A stretch of DNA of 64,000 nucleotides from Plantibacter elymi (nom. nud.) (GTDB lineage: Bacteria > Actinomycetota > Actinomycetes > Actinomycetales > Microbacteriaceae): NCBI RefSeq assembly GCF_900177795.1, contig NZ_FXWJ01000005.1, positions 372,001 through 436,000 of the forward strand, read 5' to 3'. Position 1 is the first letter of the stretch. Each line of letters starts with the position of its first letter. Below are positions 61,901 through 64,000 of the stretch, piece after piece. Under the pieces are notes generated by a model. That model searched no databases. It had not been told where the DNA came from and worked only from the letters and a program-made list of their open reading frames with translations. A program made the translations under genes and the position numbers.

Positions 61901-64000
61901 CTGAGGCGGAGCTCACGGTCGAGGCCTACGAGACGGCGATCACCGCCGAGCCGAGCACGGTCACGGCCGGCGGAGCGACGCTGGTCACGGGTACCGGCTT
62001 CGCGCCGAACGAGTCCGTCACGGTCACGGTCCCGGGTGGCACGGCTGTCCCGGCGACCACGAACGGTGCCGGCGAGTTCTCGGTCGGGATCACGGTCCCG
62101 GCGAACGCGCCGGTCGGCCCGCTGGTCGTCACGGCGGAGGGAGCGGTGTCGCAGACGCCGGCCACCGCGACCGTCACGGTCACCGCCATCGTGTTCTCGC
62201 CTGTCATCACCGCCTCCCCGGACGCGCTGATCGCCGGTAACACGACGGTCATCACCGGATCGGGTTTCGCAGCCAACGAGACGGTCACGGTGTCGATCCC
62301 GGGCGCCCCGGTCGTCACGCAGGTGACGAACGCCGGCGGCGGCTTCACGGTGACCCTGCCGGTCCCCGACGGATACGCGCTCGGCGACGTCACGGTGACG
62401 GCACTCGGTGCTGCATCGGACGAGCCGGCGACGACGATCATCGAGGTCCTCGCGTACGACACGGCCATCACGGTCGACCCGTCCTCGGTGCTGCCCGGTG
62501 AGACGGTCACGGTCGATGGGACGGGCTTCGCCGGAGGGGAGACCGTCACGGTCTCGATCCCAGGCGCACCGTCGGTCACCGTGGTGACGAACCCCGACGG
62601 CTCCTTCTCCGTCGAGCTGCCGATCCCGGACGACTACACGCCTGGCCCGGTCACCGTCACGGCCGAGGGCGACGTCTCCGAGACGCCGGCCGAGTCCGAG
62701 GTCACCATCGAGGACGGAGCGGTCGACGTCGACACCGACACTGCGGCGGTCGACGTGGACGCTGCTGCCGATGTGGATGCCGACGTGGACGTCGATGCCG
62801 CCGCTGACACCGACGCTGCGACTGACGTGGACGCCGCGGCTGATGTGGACGCTGCTGCCGACACTGATGCTGCGACTGATGTGGACGCTGCCGCCGATAC
62901 CGACGCTGCGGCCGATGTGGATGCTGCTGCCGACACGGACGCTGCTGCCGACACGGATGCTGCTGCTGATGTGGATGCTGCTGCGGACACCGACGCTGCG
63001 ACTGACGTGGACGCCGCGGCTGATGTGGACGCTGCTGCCGATACCGACGCTGCTGCGGATGTGGATGCTGCGGCGGATGTGGATGCTGCTGCCGACACGG
63101 ATGCCGCTGCTGACACGGATGCTGCGGCGGATGTGGATGCTGCTGCCGACACGGATGCCGCTGCTGACACTGACGCTGCGGCCGATGTGGATGCTGCTGC
63201 GGACGTGGACGCTGCGGCTGACACGGATGCTGCTGCCGACGTCGATGCTGCTGCTGATGTGGATGCTGCGGCTGACACGGATGCTGCGGCTGACGTGGAC
63301 GCTGCGGCTGACACGGACGCTGCGGCTGATGTGGATGCCGCTGCTGACACGGATGCTGCGGCTGACGTCGATGCTGCCGCCGACACGGATGCCGCTGCTG
63401 ACACTGACGCTGCGGCCGATGTGGATGCTGCTGCGGACGTGGACGCTGCGGCTGACACGGATGCTGCTGCGGACGTCGATGCTGCTGCTGATGTGGATGC
63501 TGCCGCGGACACCGACGCTGCGGCTGACGTGGACGCTGCGGCTGACACGGACGCTGCGGCTGATGTGGATGCCGCTGCCGACACGGATGCTGCGGCTGAC
63601 GTCGATGCTGCCGCCGACACGGACGCTGCCGCCGACACGGATGCCGCTGCTGACACGGATGCTGCGGCTGACGTCGATGCTGCCGCCGACACGGATGCCG
63701 CTGCTGACACTGACGCTGCGGCCGATGTGGATGCTGCGGCTGACGTCGATGCTGCCGCTGACACGGACGCTGCTGCGGACACGGATGCTGCTGCGGACAC
63801 GGATGCTGCTGCCGACACCGATGTTGCGGCTGACGTGGACGCCGCTGCCGACACCGCCGCTGACGGCACCGACCTCGACCTCAACGCCGACGCGGACACC
63901 GCGACTGACGCCGACACCGCGACTGACGCAGACACGGCGGCCGACGCCGACGGCGACACCGACGCCGGTGACGAGCGTCAGGCGACCGTCAAGTACTCGA
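55906..64000 (+). CDS. giant repeat-rich adhesin (choice-of-anchor G-like), 3' end beyond window
   Basis: GTG 55906 follows AGAAAGGG; the frame stays open to base 64000, 2,698 codons, with no stop seen. Residues 1-38 are a signal peptide (KVAAMAVVGTVIAMGSTTAA, cut near A38). Residues about 39-512 form an N-terminal domain beginning SDVSDGFGRFLGGQAAGINL, which resembles choice-of-anchor G family proteins of actinobacteria. Twenty Ig-like repeats follow (57442 to about 62715), then Asp/Ala hexapeptide repeats (62722 to about 63970) and DERQATVKYS at the edge. The architecture, with a folded head, Ig-like stalk and flexible acidic spacer, is that of a wall-anchored adhesin whose sorting or membrane anchor should come next. 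It is divergent from the LuxR gene. Frames on the opposite strand are shadows. Confidence 0.88.
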   Translation, partial: MGEQQRSILGRGRAWKVAAMAVVGTVIAMGSTTAATAAPSDVSDGFGRFLGGQAAGINLDALAAVAGARAENPSGVHPVAANPLSADVLNTLGVDLGSSLQLFGANGVIELGAVAQYGSAADNGDAIAGSGAVTDQGGVSIGGPDAPPANAELDLTGLLGRVGTPTGGILSDLSLSLGALASTISQTGGATAVPDYQIAGATLTFQSPLVQNVGTQVTGLLPPLQTTLNGLTSALNTALNANLIGVLRVSATATVTPPNLATVVNGILTTQASQSAATGVSVNLLTGAVTVDLATLLANDPNLPDLNDLPPNTSLLSGPIGAAIAAAITSAITAQVTAVSAGVQAAVDGTRIQVTGNVTTNVVVTQVPVISLSLDSTLGAVQNGTAAFTSAGLLPNVLNPILATLNLSLDQVVNLVLNLVKNTVATAYTGLGTLGTGLNGITGGLAANVVGPILNIVRLVADVTANVQPATGDLGDGSATVRAVQISLVPAISLATVNLASSSVRGTLVVYDTAITATPATVNPGQSTVIDGTGFAANEQVTITAPGLDPVVTTSDAAGVISQSVAIPAGFTPATLTFTATGATSDTPATADLVVAPFVTAITADPATIAPGGSTTITGTGFLPGESVSITVPGLTDPVVTTATGTGTISTSLTLPADFPLGPVTVTATGASSASPATTTVTVEATQYVTAITADPASVVAGGTTTITGTGFASGETVSVSIPGVDPVTTTATGTGTISVDLDIPADYAAGPVVVTALGETSDTPATTNLTVVYETSIVAVPATVAGGTTTIINGAGFAPGEDVVVTFPGLDPITVTATALGAIGTPIAIPQDFAVGDVTVTALGAVSATEATTVVTVTATVYDTAITLDPTSLVPGNTTTVTGTSFLPGETVTVGYPGGTPVTVEADGDGGFTVDLPVPAGTPAATLVVTATGETSATPATADLEVLPYDTAITADPASLLPGNSTTITGTGFAANESVSVSYPDGTPVVVTADGDGGFSAILPIPSGTPAGQLTVTATGAVSATPAETVITVEAYDTAIALDPATIAPGGSTVVTGSGFVPLESVSITIPGLATPVTTTANGDGEITVSVTLPADFPLGDVTVTATGAVSATPATATLAVEATTYVTAITVDPTTVVAGESTLVTGTGFEPDETVTVSIPGAPAVTTQASATGTISVLLPVPADYAEGTVVVTALGEVSETPATTNLAVDVVYTPTITADPATVPGGTSTEISGTGFAPSESVTVTFPGLGPITVTSNAAGEITTTIDVPQNFAVGPVTVTALGVVSATEATTTVAVEATVYDTAITADPDTLLPGGSTTVTGTGFLPGESVSVSVPGGTPVVVTAGPDGDITAILPILPGTPAGPVVVTAVGAVSNTPATATITVEAFDTTLTATPSTLNPGDSTILSGTGYAANESVTISAPGFDDVVTTANGLGEISQVVAFPADFVPATVTFTATGALSLTPAQTSVLVEAVVYDTAITVDPTTVNPGGTTTVTGTGFAPNETVIITIPGGDPVTVTTNGDGDFTQPITIPAGTPAGPITITATGETSNTPADADVTVAPYETAITADPDTLLPGTSTTITGTGFAPNESVSVSIPGGTPVVVTANGDGGFTAALPIPSGTPAGPLVVTATGAVSATDATATVTVEAYETSITVDPTTVAPGGSTTVTGDGFAPNEAVSVTVPGIATPIPTTSNGNGEISVSVDLPADFPLGPVTVTATGAVSATPATATLTVESTTYVTAITADPTTVVAGASTLVTGTGFAPNESVAVSIPGADPVTTTATATGTISVSLPVPADYAEGVVVVTALGATSDTPATTNLTVDVVYTPTIVADPATVPGGTSTEISGSGFAPTESVTVTFPGLEPVTVTSNADGEITTTFAVPQGFATGPVTVTALGVVSATEATTTVTVEATVYDTAITLTPDTVNPGQTTTVTGTGFQPNESVSVSIPGGDPVVVTADGDGGFTATLPVPPGTPAGPVTVTAVGETSATPAEAELTVEAYETAITAEPSTVTAGGATLVTGTGFAPNESVTVTVPGGTAVPATTNGAGEFSVGITVPANAPVGPLVVTAEGAVSQTPATATVTVTAIVFSPVITASPDALIAGNTTVITGSGFAANETVTVSIPGAPVVTQVTNAGGGFTVTLPVPDGYALGDVTVTALGAASDEPATTIIEVLAYDTAITVDPSSVLPGETVTVDGTGFAGGETVTVSIPGAPSVTVVTNPDGSFSVELPIPDDYTPGPVTVTAEGDVSETPAESEVTIEDGAVDVDTDTAAVDVDAAADVDADVDVDAAADTDAATDVDAAADVDAAADTDAATDVDAAADTDAAADVDAAADTDAAADTDAAADVDAAADTDAATDVDAAADVDAAADTDAAADVDAAADVDAAADTDAAADTDAAADVDAAADTDAAADTDAAADVDAAADVDAAADTDAAADVDAAADVDAAADTDAAADVDAAADTDAAADVDAAADTDAAADVDAAADTDAAADTDAAADVDAAADVDAAADTDAAADVDAAADVDAAADTDAAADVDAAADTDAAADVDAAADTDAAADVDAAADTDAAADTDAAADTDAAADVDAAADTDAAADTDAAADVDAAADVDAAADTDAAADTDAAADTDAAADTDVAADVDAAADTAADGTDLDLNADADTATDADTATDADTAADADGDTDAGDERQATVKYS
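57442..62715 (+). repeat. 20 Ig-like repeats of about 88 residues inside the adhesin
   Basis: Each repeat is about 264 bases and reads roughly TAITADPxTVxPGGSTTVTGTGFxPxESVSVxxPG, then a strand-loop-strand and LxxPAxFxxGPVTVTATGxxSxTPAT. A four-repeat order (a type with APGG and PADFPLG; a type with VVAG and PADYA; a type with VPGG/VAGG, GFAP.E.V.VTFPG and PQ.FA; a type with LVPG/LLPG/VNPG and GTPA) occurs as repeats 2-5, 7-10 and 14-17. Repeats 1 and 11 are also close relatives. So the array grew by copying blocks, not single units. Confidence 0.88.
62722..63969 (+). repeat. Asp/Ala hexapeptide repeat region of the adhesin
   Basis: The 18-base unit encodes AAADVD or AAADTD and repeats about 65 times, with DVD and DTD units mixed irregularly and Ala codons varying (GCT, GCG, GCC). 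The first and last 15-20 residues are less regular, with DTDTAAVDVD and TADGTDLDLNADADTATDAD. It is a strongly acidic, low-complexity spacer comparable in role to the Ser-Asp repeats of staphylococcal Sdr proteins. Confidence 0.9.

Noticed and set aside
57186-62579. A row of minus-strand frames (80-310 codons) rich in Val/Thr/Ala/Gly
   Set aside because: They repeat with the period of the Ig-like units on the other strand and end at each repeat; they are antisense shadows.
62634-63959. Long Ser/Ala-rich frame (441 codons) on the minus strand across the adhesin repeats
   Set aside because: It is the mirror of the Asp/Ala repeat: reversed GAC/GTC/GCN codons cannot form stops, so the antisense stays open. 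It has no signal, no domain and no ribosome site.

Overview
The window is high-GC DNA with the gene density and signals of an actinobacterium, most likely a plant- or surface-associated member of the Microbacteriaceae. The pointers are a DUF222/HNH (13E12-type) nuclease gene, LAXTG-type wall-sorting signals, many genes that look leaderless, MoxR-DUF58-transglutaminase genes, and intergenic repeats built on CTTCGACAGGCTCAG. No species is claimed. An ACC deaminase gene cut by the left edge fits plant association.

Layout. 1-5.6 kb: acdS end, then a tightly overlapping three-gene operon (acyl-CoA dehydrogenase-like, PIG-L deacetylase fused to a methyltransferase, family 2 glycosyltransferase) behind a possible 14-codon leader ORF, then a DeoR-type regulator divergent from a DUF4406 gene. 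5.6-9 kb: GNAT acetyltransferase, MATE transporter, MarR regulator with a clear operator, tRNA-Ser(GGA). 9-15 kb: a minus-strand operon of small membrane protein, MoxR ATPase, DUF58 protein and TgpA-like transglutaminase. 15-23 kb: NAD(P)-binding protein, SRP RNA, two sortase-type surface proteins and pta-ackA. 23.9-28 kb: DUF222/HNH protein, a small hypothetical gene and a Tat-exported phospholipase C-like enzyme. 28.3-46.4 kb: an exopolysaccharide (Wzx/Wzy type) locus with a frameshifted acyltransferase, flippase, polymerase, six glycosyltransferases, the initiating sugar transferase, a tyrosine kinase/chain-length protein, its tyrosine phosphatase, a beta-propeller-like membrane protein and a DUF4012 protein. 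46.5-49 kb: a small LADTG protein, a 59-residue acidic protein, a membrane protein and a second CPBP protease.

The most unusual region is 49-64 kb. Three secreted proteins with the alternate SipW-type signal sequence are encoded with a SipW-type signal peptidase that carries its own extra exported domain and LPRTG anchor. Directly upstream is a 962-residue ATP-binding LuxR regulator, and divergent from it is a giant adhesin that runs off the right edge (about 2,698 codons seen). The adhesin has 20 Ig-like repeats of about 88 residues with a four-domain block repeated three times, followed by about 400 residues of Asp/Ala hexapeptide repeats. I read this as a candidate fibre/adhesin surface system under one regulator; the region next to the promoter of the fibre operon holds an 18-bp dyad abutting the -35 element.

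Three repeat families fill the intergenic space: a 120-bp palindromic element in three copies at the left; clusters of the CTGAGCTTGTCGAAG / CTTCGACAGGCTCAG hairpin at six places, mostly just after stop codons; and short degenerate tandem repeats derived from the latter.
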